Below are positions 10,613 through 19,125 of a stretch of 64,000 bases of DNA, piece after piece. The translations under genes and the position numbers were made by a program. The notes beneath the pieces were generated by a model, which was not told the origin of the DNA, did not search any database, and was given only the letters and a program-made list of their open reading frames with translations. Location: assembly GCA_002162955.1 (NCBI GenBank), contig MABD01000024.1, positions 280,618 through 344,617 on the forward strand, written 5' to 3'. Position 1 is the stretch's first letter. The number at the start of each line of letters is the position of its first letter. This DNA comes from Gammaproteobacteria bacterium 45_16_T64 (lineage in GTDB: Bacteria > Pseudomonadota > Gammaproteobacteria > Pseudomonadales > Ketobacteraceae).

Positions 10613-10661
10613 GTGCCCTAAAGAAAAGATAGCGCGATACGAGGCCAATGAGTGTAACCGT

Positions 10662-12068
10662 ATGAATATGAGAGTAGTTGCCGTTTTGATGATGACGGTC
10701 TTTAGTCAGCCTGCATTGGCCTTATTTGAACCCCTGTTTGATGACGGCACATGGAGTGCGGAGATGAACGGGGAGTGGCGTTATTTTAATGATCCTGGTG
10801 AATTTGGGCAGTCCCGCAGCGCGCTGTCTTTTAGCGCTCAGGCGGAGTATTACACTGATTGGAACGATGGGGTCGATAGTTTTACTTTTACGCCATTTAT
10901 GCGAATTGATCAGATAGATGATGAACGGACTCACCTTGATCTAAGGGAGGCTTACTGGGGGCATGTGAGTGATAACTGGGAAACCAAAGTAGGGTTTACC
11001 CGGGTTTTTTGGGGCAGAACCGAGTTTCTTAACCTTGTGGACGTAGTGAATCAAAAGGATTTTGTAGAAGGGGATACGACAGAAAAGTTGGGGCAGCCGT
11101 TGATGCAGCTGTCGTTGGTTCATGAGGTAGTCATACTGGATTTTTACGTACTCACGGGCTTTCGTGAACGTACATTTCAAGGTGAAGATGGTCGCTTACG
11201 GGCTCCAATCGGAATCGATACTGATAACGCACGCTATGAAGGGGTTGACCAAAACAATATTGATTTTGCTGTCCGTTGGTCACAACCCTTAACAGATGAT
11301 TTGGAAATGGCGTTTTCTATTTTTTCAGGCACAAATAGAGATCCTCGTTTCGATTTTAATTACGACTTATTCGATCCTAAGCTAATACCTGTATATACCC
11401 ATATGGATCAGTTCGGCCTGGAGCTAGAGTATATCTACGAAGGCTGGGTGGCTAAGCTGGAAGCCGTTAGTGTCGAAACGCCTAAAGAGAGTTATACAGC
11501 TGCTGTGGGTGGGGTGGAATACACGTTTGATGGCGTGTTTGAATCGGACCTGGATGTGACGCTTATCGCTGAGTATTTATGGGATGAAAGAGGCAGTGCG
11601 TCTCCTGGCTTTTTTGAGCATGATCTAGGGTTTGGTACGCGGATTACCTTTAATGACGAGCAGTCCACGGAGATATTGGTCGGCGGGATTTTTGATTTTG
11701 ATACCGACGAAGCGCTATATAGTCTTGAGGCGTCGCGCCGGATTGGTGAGAGTTGGAGGGTAGAGATTCTTGCGACTATTGTCGCAGAACGAGGCGAGCA
11801 GGAGCTGGGTCAGACGGTGTCCGAAATCGCTACTATTCTAGCAGATTCTGGTTTTGTCGCTGATGACTTGAGCGCACAGTTTGCTATCGATTTAATAACC
11901 GACATTATCGATGAGAAAGGCTTACTTTTCTTGTTTACAGAAGTAAATACCTATGATGACTTTGTTAATACTCTGCAACAAGTGCAGCGATTAGCGGATA
12001 CTGATCGAAAGTTGAGCATTCTAGAGTCTGATGACTATGTTCAAGTCGAAGTTAAGTATTTTTACTAA
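10662..12068 (+). CDS. Putative outer-membrane beta-barrel protein (DUF1302-like)
   Basis: About 468 residues. A signal peptide (MNMRVVAVLMMTVFSQPALA) leads into a protein rich in alternating aromatic and polar strands (TWSAEMNGEWRYF, VGFTRVFWGRTEFLNLVDVV, FDFAVRW-type segments) ending DDYVQVEVKYFY. The aromatic C-terminus and strand pattern fit a barrel. WGRTEFLNLVDVVNQKDF resembles DUF1302 proteins, often encoded beside MMPL exporters. The earlier GTG at 10602 is inside a terminator and rejected. No strong ribosome-binding site is visible, so the start is moderately sure. Function is inferred only from context: the outer-membrane end of an exporter/LolA-like system. Confidence 0.72.
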   Translation: MNMRVVAVLMMTVFSQPALALFEPLFDDGTWSAEMNGEWRYFNDPGEFGQSRSALSFSAQAEYYTDWNDGVDSFTFTPFMRIDQIDDERTHLDLREAYWGHVSDNWETKVGFTRVFWGRTEFLNLVDVVNQKDFVEGDTTEKLGQPLMQLSLVHEVVILDFYVLTGFRERTFQGEDGRLRAPIGIDTDNARYEGVDQNNIDFAVRWSQPLTDDLEMAFSIFSGTNRDPRFDFNYDLFDPKLIPVYTHMDQFGLELEYIYEGWVAKLEAVSVETPKESYTAAVGGVEYTFDGVFESDLDVTLIAEYLWDERGSASPGFFEHDLGFGTRITFNDEQSTEILVGGIFDFDTDEALYSLEASRRIGESWRVEILATIVAERGEQELGQTVSEIATILADSGFVADDLSAQFAIDLITDIIDEKGLLFLFTEVNTYDDFVNTLQQVQRLADTDRKLSILESDDYVQVEVKYFY

Positions 12069-12188
12069 GTCGTGATTTGGTCCACATTTGTAGCCTAACT
12101 TATTGATTTTGTTGGGTGTGCCGTATTGAATCTCTCATCTATACTTTACTGATAGCACGTAGCAAGTGACTAAAGTAAAGGTGTATGA

Positions 12189-14465
12189 GTGAAGCTTAAA
12201 AAAAATCTTAGTCAGGACAAAAAAATCCTGCGCACTATCGATCGAAACATTGCCCAGCACGGCCGGTATAAGTGGCTAGGTGTTGTCGGAATCTATGCAT
12301 TAGTGGTTACGGCAGGTAACCTATACAGAGATTACTCTGTTATTGCTATCGGCTTCAGTGGTGTCCTAATGCTATTGGGGGCTGTAGAGTTTTTTCTAGT
12401 TATTCGGTTCGATAGTATCTACGCGTCAGGACCTGCTCGTTGGCGCCGCTGGTTTGTGATGAACCATTGGCTCAGCGGTGGTTTCTGGTCTGCATTCTCA
12501 GTGCTTGTAGTGTTGATGTACCCGTTAGGCACAAATACTTTTCTTGTGGTGGTACTGGCAGTGGGCATGTGCAGTCTCGCGAATGTCGAATGGTCACCTT
12601 ACTATAAAGCTAATCTAGTCTTCCAAAGTGTGGTATTTCTACCGCTAATTTTCGCGGTCTTTTTGGCGAACAATATCAATGCGTATGCGATCGGCGGTAT
12701 GTTGTTGGCGGTATATGCATTGATGTTACGTCAGGCCAACAGTTTAGGTGATCGACACTGGGAGTCTATTTATGATCGCCATAATCTTGAGATGAAAGCG
12801 CGAGATCTCAATCAGGCTGTACATGTCGCTACCGAAGCTAGCCAAGTAAAAGCTGAGTTTCTTACCAATATCACTCACGAAATTCGTACTCCGATGAACA
12901 ATGTGTTGGGTATGTTGGCGTTACTTGATGATACTGAACTGAGCCCTCAGCAGCAGAAGCTTCAAGATGTTGCTGTTCAGTCTGGGGAAGCGCTACTGCG
13001 CTTATTGGAAGATGTGTTGGATTTTTCACGCATTGCATCGGGCTCGGTTGTGTTGAACCGATCCGTGTTTAATTTACGCCGTAGCATGGATCAGGTTCTT
13101 GAACTGTTAGGGCCTGTTGCGCATGGTAAGGGCATTGATTTAAGTGTTGTATACGAGCGAGATGTACCTTTACGGTTAAAAGGAGATAAAGAGCGTATCG
13201 CACAGATCGTGGTAAATTTGGTGAGCAAGGCGATTCGGTTGAGCCAAGGAAGTGAAATTGTCGTGCGTGTGGGTCTAGACAGAAATGAGTCAATGGGCGG
13301 AAGACTAGCGATTAGCATAGTTCTTGATGGAAATATATTGTCTGATGAGGTCGTGGATTCTGTGTTCGAGGCCTTTTGTCGAAGTGGTGGTGTGCAGGAT
13401 GGTAATGAAGATACAGGCTTGGGTCTAGCCATTAGTAAAGGCTTAGTAGAATGTATGGGGGGGGACATTGGTTTTGAGAATAGCCAAGAAAAGGGAGCTT
13501 ATTTTTGGTTTACTGCGGATGTTGATGTCTCAACCCAGCAGGCACAAAAAGATGACGGAGCGAAAATTCTTCGCGGTAAATTAGCGCTACTAGTCGGTTT
13601 TCCGCGGGGTGTTGAGGAATCACTAAGGGTTGAATTTGATAGCTGGGGGATTCAAAGTGTCGCAGTCGGTAGCGCTCGCTCATCTGAAAATATTATTGAG
13701 GTATTAAAGCGTGGAGAACTTGATGATCGTCAGTACGATATTGTGTGTATTAATTCGCCGCTACGTAAGAGCTATGATCTAGAAATATCGGAAGGCATTC
13801 TTGCGGGCGAGGGGGTGAAGATACCCAAGCAAATTATTATGACATCATTGGCTCAACGCGGAATGAGTATGAAGGGTCATACGCTTGATGTTCCAGAGGT
13901 TGAATGGCTCACAAAACCGGTGATTCGATCTGGCATTAATCATGTGTTATCAAAGTTGTTTTGTTTCGACATAAAGCTGAATGAAAAGACTTTACCTAAG
14001 GAAGGGGGGAGTTACGAAGAACAGGACAAACAGGTACTACTGGTTGAGGATAATAAAGTTAACCAGATGGTTGCAAGAGGAATGCTGACCAAATTGGGCT
14101 ACCAAGTGACGACGGCAAACAACGGCAAAGAGGCATTGAGTATATTAGAGAGCAGGTCATTTGATGTGATTTTGATGGACTGCTTGATGCCTGAAATGGA
14201 TGGTTATGAGGCGACAATTGCGCAGCGACAAAGAGAAGTTGATTTTGATCGTACGCCCATTATAGCGATGACTGCCAGTGTTGTTGAGGGTGAAGAGCGG
14301 CGTTGTTTGACTGCTGGTATGGATGATTATTTGGCAAAACCTGTGAATATTGATGAGTTAGGGAGTAAACTACGTCAATGGCTCGGGGGAGCCAAAGAAA
14401 ATGAGGCAGATGAGGGTTTTGATGCGCACGATCTACCCAATTCTGGAACAAGGAAATCGGCTTAG
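12189..14465 (+). CDS. Hybrid sensor histidine kinase/response regulator with a degenerate ATP-binding domain
   Basis: 758 residues from a GTG preceded by AAAGG. About five or six TM helices (residues 30-185), a linker coil, a HisKA domain with FLTNITHEIRTPMN (phosphoacceptor His230), a HATPase domain, a receiver-like domain without a clear acceptor (about 460-600), and a C-terminal receiver with VLLVEDNKVNQ and LMDCLMPEMDGYE (Asp664). The ATPase domain is unusual. The N box reads NLVSKAIRLS, with Lys347 in place of the Mg-binding Asn, and the DxGxG G1 box is missing (VLDGNILSDEVVDS), while the G2 box DTGLGLAISKG remains. Autophosphorylation may be impaired. No partner regulator is adjacent. 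Confidence 0.88.
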   Translation: MKLKKNLSQDKKILRTIDRNIAQHGRYKWLGVVGIYALVVTAGNLYRDYSVIAIGFSGVLMLLGAVEFFLVIRFDSIYASGPARWRRWFVMNHWLSGGFWSAFSVLVVLMYPLGTNTFLVVVLAVGMCSLANVEWSPYYKANLVFQSVVFLPLIFAVFLANNINAYAIGGMLLAVYALMLRQANSLGDRHWESIYDRHNLEMKARDLNQAVHVATEASQVKAEFLTNITHEIRTPMNNVLGMLALLDDTELSPQQQKLQDVAVQSGEALLRLLEDVLDFSRIASGSVVLNRSVFNLRRSMDQVLELLGPVAHGKGIDLSVVYERDVPLRLKGDKERIAQIVVNLVSKAIRLSQGSEIVVRVGLDRNESMGGRLAISIVLDGNILSDEVVDSVFEAFCRSGGVQDGNEDTGLGLAISKGLVECMGGDIGFENSQEKGAYFWFTADVDVSTQQAQKDDGAKILRGKLALLVGFPRGVEESLRVEFDSWGIQSVAVGSARSSENIIEVLKRGELDDRQYDIVCINSPLRKSYDLEISEGILAGEGVKIPKQIIMTSLAQRGMSMKGHTLDVPEVEWLTKPVIRSGINHVLSKLFCFDIKLNEKTLPKEGGSYEEQDKQVLLVEDNKVNQMVARGMLTKLGYQVTTANNGKEALSILESRSFDVILMDCLMPEMDGYEATIAQRQREVDFDRTPIIAMTASVVEGEERRCLTAGMDDYLAKPVNIDELGSKLRQWLGGAKENEADEGFDAHDLPNSGTRKSA

Positions 14466-14550
14466 TGCACACGTTGGTTAATGAGTTCTAATTTTTGAAC
14501 AGCAATGTGACAGCCGATCCTAAATTGTCCACTACGTAGTTGTATGTCCT

Positions 14551-15297
14551 ATGGATTCAAAAGTTCATTCGATCACTGAAAAACGTGATCAGTCAACCGG
14601 GATGAGTGTGTTGCTGTTGGGGGCAACCGGGCTTATCGGTAAATACTGTTTAGAGCATTTATTAGCGTCCTCTAGCGTTGAAAAAGTGATTGCTCCAACG
14701 CGGAGAACCATTAACAATCGCGATAAAAAACTGCGCAATGTGTTAATTGATTTTGATAACTTGGATGAATACGAAGAGTTATTTCAAGTGGATGCGATTA
14801 TCTGTTGTTTAGGAACAACGATAAAACAGGCAGGATCTAAATCTGCATTTCGCAAGGTTGATTATCAATATGCTCTAGAGGCGGCTCAACTGGGTCGTGC
14901 TAAGAAAGCGAAAGCTTTTTATTTGGTGTCTGCTGTTGGTGCAGATGCAAAGTCTCCTTTTTTCTATAGTCGTGTAAAAGGCGAGCTTGAAAAGAAATTA
15001 CGGCAGTTAGAATACGACGTACTTTCTGTATATCAACCGTCATTACTACTTGGAGAGCGTGAAAATCAGCGGTTTGCTGAGCATGCCTTTGCTAAAGTTG
15101 CGCGATATACCAACCCTTTATTGTCGGGACGTCTTACTAAATATTCAGCGGTAGGTGCAGAGCTGGTTGCTAAGGCGATGGTTAATGAAAGTTTATTTCA
15201 CGGCAAAGCAGTACCTGCCGGTCCTAAAGTGAACGTGTATCGCTACGATAATATTGTTACACTCGCCCATAATCCTGAAAATATTTTAAAGAGGTAA
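14551..15297 (+). CDS. NAD(P)-binding Rossmann oxidoreductase (atypical SDR, HTATIP2/YwnB-like)
   Basis: 248 residues. Near residue 22 the Rossmann motif [19 protein letters not shown] binds NAD(P). [29 protein letters not shown] and [25 protein letters not shown] match the atypical short-chain dehydrogenase group that includes human HTATIP2/TIP30 and bacterial YwnB-like proteins. Substrate unknown. It ends 5 bp before rraA on the same strand, so the two are likely co-transcribed. About 20 N-terminal residues precede the Rossmann motif; a start at the second Met (14602) is possible. Confidence 0.82.
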   Translation: MDSKVHSITEKRDQSTGMSVLLLGATGLIGKYCLEHLLASSSVEKVIAPTRRTINNRDKKLRNVLIDFDNLDEYEELFQVDAIICCLGTTIKQAGSKSAFRKVDYQYALEAAQLGRAKKAKAFYLVSAVGADAKSPFFYSRVKGELEKKLRQLEYDVLSVYQPSLLLGERENQRFAEHAFAKVARYTNPLLSGRLTKYSAVGAELVAKAMVNESLFHGKAVPAGPKVNVYRYDNIVTLAHNPENILKR

Positions 15298-15302
15298 GGC
15301 GT

Positions 15303-15791
15303 GTGTCTTTTGTAACCTGCGATTTGTGTGATGAAAACCCTGAGCTTGTGAGTATCGTTGAGCCTATCTTTACTAATTATGGCGGAAAGAAAGCCTTTGG
15401 TGGGGAAATTGTCACGGTAAAGTGTCACGAAGATAATTCCCGTGTTAAAGAGCATGTGTCAAACCCTGGTGAGGGGCGTGTCATGGTCGTCGATGGTGGA
15501 GGTTCTCTACGGTGTGCCCTATTAGGGGATATGTTGGCTGAAAAAGCGGCGCAAAGTGGTTGGGCAGGGTTAATCATTTACGGATGTATTCGTGATGTTG
15601 ATGAAGTGGGTAACACTGACCTCGGTGTTCAGGCGTTACGTACGATTCCGATTAAGAGTAACCGCAAAGGATTGGGTGAGATGAATATCCCTGTGACCTT
15701 TGGTGGTGTTACCTTTACTCCTGGTGAATACGTTTATGCCGATAATAATGGCATTATCGTATCGCCCGAGCCTCTCAAACTGCCTGAGTAG
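15303..15791 (+). CDS. rraA: Ribonuclease E activity regulator RraA
   Basis: 162 residues, close to E. coli RraA in length and sequence: [82 protein letters not shown]. RraA is a trimer that binds RNase E and lowers its activity, altering mRNA turnover. The GTG start has AGGTAAGG upstream. It follows the SDR gene by 5 bp and converges on mdh through a shared terminator. Confidence 0.95.
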   Translation: MSFVTCDLCDENPELVSIVEPIFTNYGGKKAFGGEIVTVKCHEDNSRVKEHVSNPGEGRVMVVDGGGSLRCALLGDMLAEKAAQSGWAGLIIYGCIRDVDEVGNTDLGVQALRTIPIKSNRKGLGEMNIPVTFGGVTFTPGEYVYADNNGIIVSPEPLKLPE

Positions 15792-15801
15792 TTAAACGGC
15801 A

Positions 15802-15842
15802 CGTATAAAAAAACCGAGCCAATGGCTCGGTTTTTTTATACG
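15802..15842. terminator. Bidirectional terminator between rraA and mdh
   Basis: CGTATAAAAAAACCGAGCC and its exact reverse complement are separated by a 3-nt AAT loop, a perfect 19-bp stem. A GC core is flanked by A and T runs on both sides, so it works on either strand. It ends rraA (stop at 15791) and mdh (stop at 15868) from opposite directions. Confidence 0.93.
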
Positions 15843-15867
15843 TTACGATCTAGTGATCAAACGTATC

Positions 15868-16848
15868 TTATGGAAGAAGGTGGCTAACTGCGTCACGCTC
15901 TTCTTGTAGTTCTTTTTCAGTTTCGGTCATGCGATCACGGCTGAATTCGCTGATTTCAACGCCTTGAACGATTTCCCAGTCGCCATCTTTACATACAACA
16001 GGGAAAGAGTAGATAAGACCTTTGTCGATGCCGTAGCTTCCATCGCTGTAAACACCCATGCTAGTCCAATCGCCTTCAGGAGTTCCCAAAGCCCAATCAC
16101 GCACGTGGAAGATAGCTGCATTAGCCGCAGATGCCGCACTAGATGCGCCACGTGCTTCGATGATAGCTGCACCACGCTTCTGTACAGTAGGGATGAACTC
16201 TTCTTTGTACCATGAATCTTCTACTAGTCCAGAAGCCGCTTCACCTTTAACAGAAGTGTTAGAGATGTCAGGGTACTGAGTTGAAGAGTGGTTACCCCAG
16301 ATCAGCATTTTTTGGATATCAGTAACTGCAGAACCAGTTTTCTGAGCAAGCTGAGTCATCGCACGGTTGTGGTCAAGGCGAGTCATCGCAGTGAACTGAC
16401 GTGGGTCGATGCTAGGTGCATTACGCTGAGCGATAAGAGAGTTAGTGTTAGCAGGGTTACCTACTACAAGAACCTTGATTGCTTTGTTAGCAACGGCATC
16501 AATTGCCTTGCCTTGAGCAGAGAAGATAGCAGCGTTAGCTTCTAGAAGATCTTTACGCTCCATACCTGGTCCACGAGGACGAGCACCTACTAGCAATGCG
16601 TAGTCAGTGTCTTTGAATGCAACCATTGGATCGTCAGTTAGAACCATTTCCTGTAGAAGAGGGAATGCACAATCATCTAGTTCCATTGCTACACCCTTAA
16701 GGGCGTTAAGCGCTGGAGTGATTTCTAGCAATTGAAGGATAACTGGCTGGTCTAAGCCCAACATTTCGCCAGCGGCGATGCGGAAAAGAAGAGAGTAGCT
16801 GATTTGGCCAGCTGCACCAGTAACGGTGACGCGTACAGGTTGTTTCAT
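15868..16848 (-). CDS. mdh: NAD-dependent malate dehydrogenase
   Basis: 326 residues, the length of the cytosolic-type (SF1) malate dehydrogenases found in many Gammaproteobacteria. [19 protein letters not shown] is the NAD-binding motif; [19 protein letters not shown] includes the substrate-binding arginine loop; [19 protein letters not shown] and [12 protein letters not shown] follow, the last with the catalytic His. It oxidises malate to oxaloacetate in the citric acid cycle. AGGAGC lies just upstream of the ATG. It is monocistronic and ends at the bidirectional terminator. Confidence 0.96.
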   Translation of the reverse strand: MKQPVRVTVTGAAGQISYSLLFRIAAGEMLGLDQPVILQLLEITPALNALKGVAMELDDCAFPLLQEMVLTDDPMVAFKDTDYALLVGARPRGPGMERKDLLEANAAIFSAQGKAIDAVANKAIKVLVVGNPANTNSLIAQRNAPSIDPRQFTAMTRLDHNRAMTQLAQKTGSAVTDIQKMLIWGNHSSTQYPDISNTSVKGEAASGLVEDSWYKEEFIPTVQKRGAAIIEARGASSAASAANAAIFHVRDWALGTPEGDWTSMGVYSDGSYGIDKGLIYSFPVVCKDGDWEIVQGVEISEFSRDRMTETEKELQEERDAVSHLLP

Positions 16849-17025
16849 TGAAGTGCTCCTACAGAGGGATGATTTTTCTCGGGGGGATTTTATTCCTCAG
16901 CGCGGCTAAATTCCAATAAAAATGCGAAAGAAGTGCAAAATATAGTAGAAAGGTAGTGGAAGCCGCTGATTTGCCCCAGATTGAATCGCTCTTAGGGTTG
17001 TTTTGCACCAAAATAATTGAGCCAA

Positions 17026-17337
17026 TTACACGACTTCGTCAATATACATGCCTTGTCTTGATGATGGCGTTGGTGTGGCTCCTCCCGAGTGTGAGAGGAT
17101 TTCACGCATTTTTCGGGAATTACGTAGAAAGGCGCGACGACGATCTTCTCTGCGACGCTCAAATTCTACTGGCATATCCTGTTTTCGACGCTCTCTTTTA
17201 GATGCCCTGCGGTTGGGTAGTGTCCGGTTGACGTTTTCGTCTGCAGTATTACTGGATTTAGATTGGTGGACTTTTATAGATCGGTTGGATTTCAACCGAT
17301 CTATTTGTCGTCTTTCTATCTTCGGAAACGGCAACAT
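17026..17337 (-). CDS. Small arginine-rich hypothetical protein
   Basis: 103 residues with clusters of the ERRxxDRR kind (KIERRQIDRL, PNRRASKRERRKQDMPVEFERRREDRRR). Similar short basic proteins occur in marine Gammaproteobacteria, but I know no function. No membrane segment or signal. The opposite strand also has open frames here, so the coding call rests on the repeated ERR/DRR pattern. It lies between the divergent mdh and bolA genes. Confidence 0.5.
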   Translation of the reverse strand: MLPFPKIERRQIDRLKSNRSIKVHQSKSSNTADENVNRTLPNRRASKRERRKQDMPVEFERRREDRRRAFLRNSRKMREILSHSGGATPTPSSRQGMYIDEVV

Positions 17338-17583
17338 ATCAATATTTACTTTTCAAACCTAATTAGGCTAGAAAATAGTCCTCTAGAGTAGTGTGAATGA
17401 CGATATTTGGGCGTGATATTCTACGGCTTATTAACTGTATCGGCAAAAAACCGTAAGTCTTTAATTCCATTGTTATTTCGGGAAGTTAGGTATTGTATCT
17501 GGTGGCAGGTGAATAAAACTGGTGAACCGGATACACTAGTATTTGATCAAATTTCTTTCATTTTTTATGTATTAAGGAGTCCC

Positions 17584-17910
17584 ATGGAAGTCCAATCTGC
17601 CATCGAGAACAAGTTACAATCTGCATTTGAGCTCAATCACCTTACCGTTGAGAACGAAAGCCACATGCATAATGTGCCTGCTAATTCAGAAACGCATTTC
17701 AAAGTGGTTGCGGTCTCAACGGCATTTGACGGCAAACGGGCGGTGGCCAGACATCAAATGATTTACAAGGTGCTAGCAGAAGAGGTTGAGGGGCCGGTTC
17801 ATGCTTTGGCGATTCATACCTATACTCCAGAGGAGTGGCAAACGTCGGAAGCATCTGCGCCCGCATCTCCAACCTGTAAAGGTGGAACTCATCACGACCC
17901 ACTGAACTAG
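17584..17910 (+). CDS. bolA: BolA-family protein
   Basis: 108 residues. MEVQSAIENKLQSAFELNHL, the central NVPANSETHFKVVAVSTAF, then RHQMIYKVLAEEVEGPVHAL with the conserved His and the C-terminal segment ALAIHTYTPEEW match BolA. The family partners monothiol glutaredoxins in Fe-S handling and can act in transcription. The frame is open upstream to 17407, but AAGGAG lies six bases before the ATG at 17584 and the upstream residues have no BolA counterpart. The tail has one cysteine and two histidines (SPTCKGGTHH). Confidence 0.92.
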   Translation: MEVQSAIENKLQSAFELNHLTVENESHMHNVPANSETHFKVVAVSTAFDGKRAVARHQMIYKVLAEEVEGPVHALAIHTYTPEEWQTSEASAPASPTCKGGTHHDPLN

Positions 17911-18015
17911 TATTTTCCTTTTTTTCACCATGGTATGCACTTTATAGCGTTAGTGTGATTCATATGGGCTCGGTTACATTATTCACCTTACTTACATGTA
18001 GAAAGGTGGTGATTA

Positions 18016-19020
18016 ATGAATATGATGCGATCAGTTGAGTTAGGTGCTCATTCCGAAGTGCCAACACTAAGCGTCGTTAGAAAGAAAATACCTGTCCCCA
18101 CCAGAGGACAGGTATTGGTGAAAGTCGCGGTTTCACCATTAAATCCAGCCGATGTCATGTTTACCCAGGGGCGGTATATCCTCCAAAAGCCGTTGCCGGT
18201 GATCCCAGGTATGGTGGCAGCTGGCGATGTTGTTGAAAGTGGTGGTGGCCTTGCCGCCAATTACCTCAAGGGTAAAAGAGTGTGCTGCGCGAGCCTGGAT
18301 GAGGGTGATGGCCCTTGGTCAGAGTATATTCTTACGGACGCATTACGCTGTTTTCCTTTATCTAGCTCAGTGAGTTTTGAATTAGGGTGCAACCTACTGG
18401 CCAATCCTACAACGGCATGGGCATTGATGGATATCGTTGCTCAAGGGGGACACGCTGCGTTGGTTCTAAACGCAGCTGCAGGCGAGCTAGGCTCTTTTGT
18501 TCGTAGAATTGCCGCGTTACGCGGGCTTCCAGTGATTAATATCGTGCGTACAGACGAGCAGAAACTCAGCTTATTAAGGGACGGTTGTAAATACGTTCTG
18601 GATAGTACCGGGCCGACATTTCCAGATCAACTAGTGCAGCACTGCAATGATTTGCAAGCAACTATCGCATTGGATGCCGTGGCGGGAGAGGAAGGGGTGC
18701 AGTTAATGCATTGTTTACCCAAGGGTAGTGAAATTGTGGTATATGGCCGCCTGTCAGGACAGCCTTTGTCCTTCGACGGGCTTGAGGTACTGGCAAGTAA
18801 CGGGATTCGGATATCGGGATTCTCAGTTCTGGATTGGTTTGAGCGGCAATCGATTATCAAAAAGTATTTTGTATTGCGACAGGTGCAAACGTTAGTTGTT
18901 CGCAATAATAATAGATTAGCCCAGCGCCAAGTTGGATTGTCGGCATTGGTTGAAAATTTTGCGGAATATAGTGTTAACACCAGTCAGGGTAAAACCCTAA
19001 TTTATCCCTGGCGCTCCTGA
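18016..19020 (+). CDS. MDR-family NAD(P)-dependent oxidoreductase, zinc-free quinone-reductase-like
   Basis: 334 residues. The N-terminal GroES-like domain has VLVKVAVSPLNPADVMFTQGRY, typical of quinone oxidoreductase/trans-2-enoyl-CoA reductase relatives, with no zinc ligands. A Rossmann domain follows (ALVLNAAAGELGSFVRRIAALRG). It probably reduces an enone or quinone with NADPH; the substrate is unknown. AGGTGG precedes the ATG. No obvious operon partner. Confidence 0.82.
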   Translation: MNMMRSVELGAHSEVPTLSVVRKKIPVPTRGQVLVKVAVSPLNPADVMFTQGRYILQKPLPVIPGMVAAGDVVESGGGLAANYLKGKRVCCASLDEGDGPWSEYILTDALRCFPLSSSVSFELGCNLLANPTTAWALMDIVAQGGHAALVLNAAAGELGSFVRRIAALRGLPVINIVRTDEQKLSLLRDGCKYVLDSTGPTFPDQLVQHCNDLQATIALDAVAGEEGVQLMHCLPKGSEIVVYGRLSGQPLSFDGLEVLASNGIRISGFSVLDWFERQSIIKKYFVLRQVQTLVVRNNNRLAQRQVGLSALVENFAEYSVNTSQGKTLIYPWRS

Positions 19021-19125
19021 GAAAACTTTTCAGAATATATTAACCCCTTTTATGAAACGCTCCGTTTATATTATTTATAAGGCCTTTATATATCCCCTTA
19101 ATAAATAGGTAATCGGAGAAAATTC

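Noticed and set aside
10602..10661. GTG start for the outer-membrane protein
   Set aside because: It lies inside the terminator stem; the ATG at 10662 gives a proper signal peptide.
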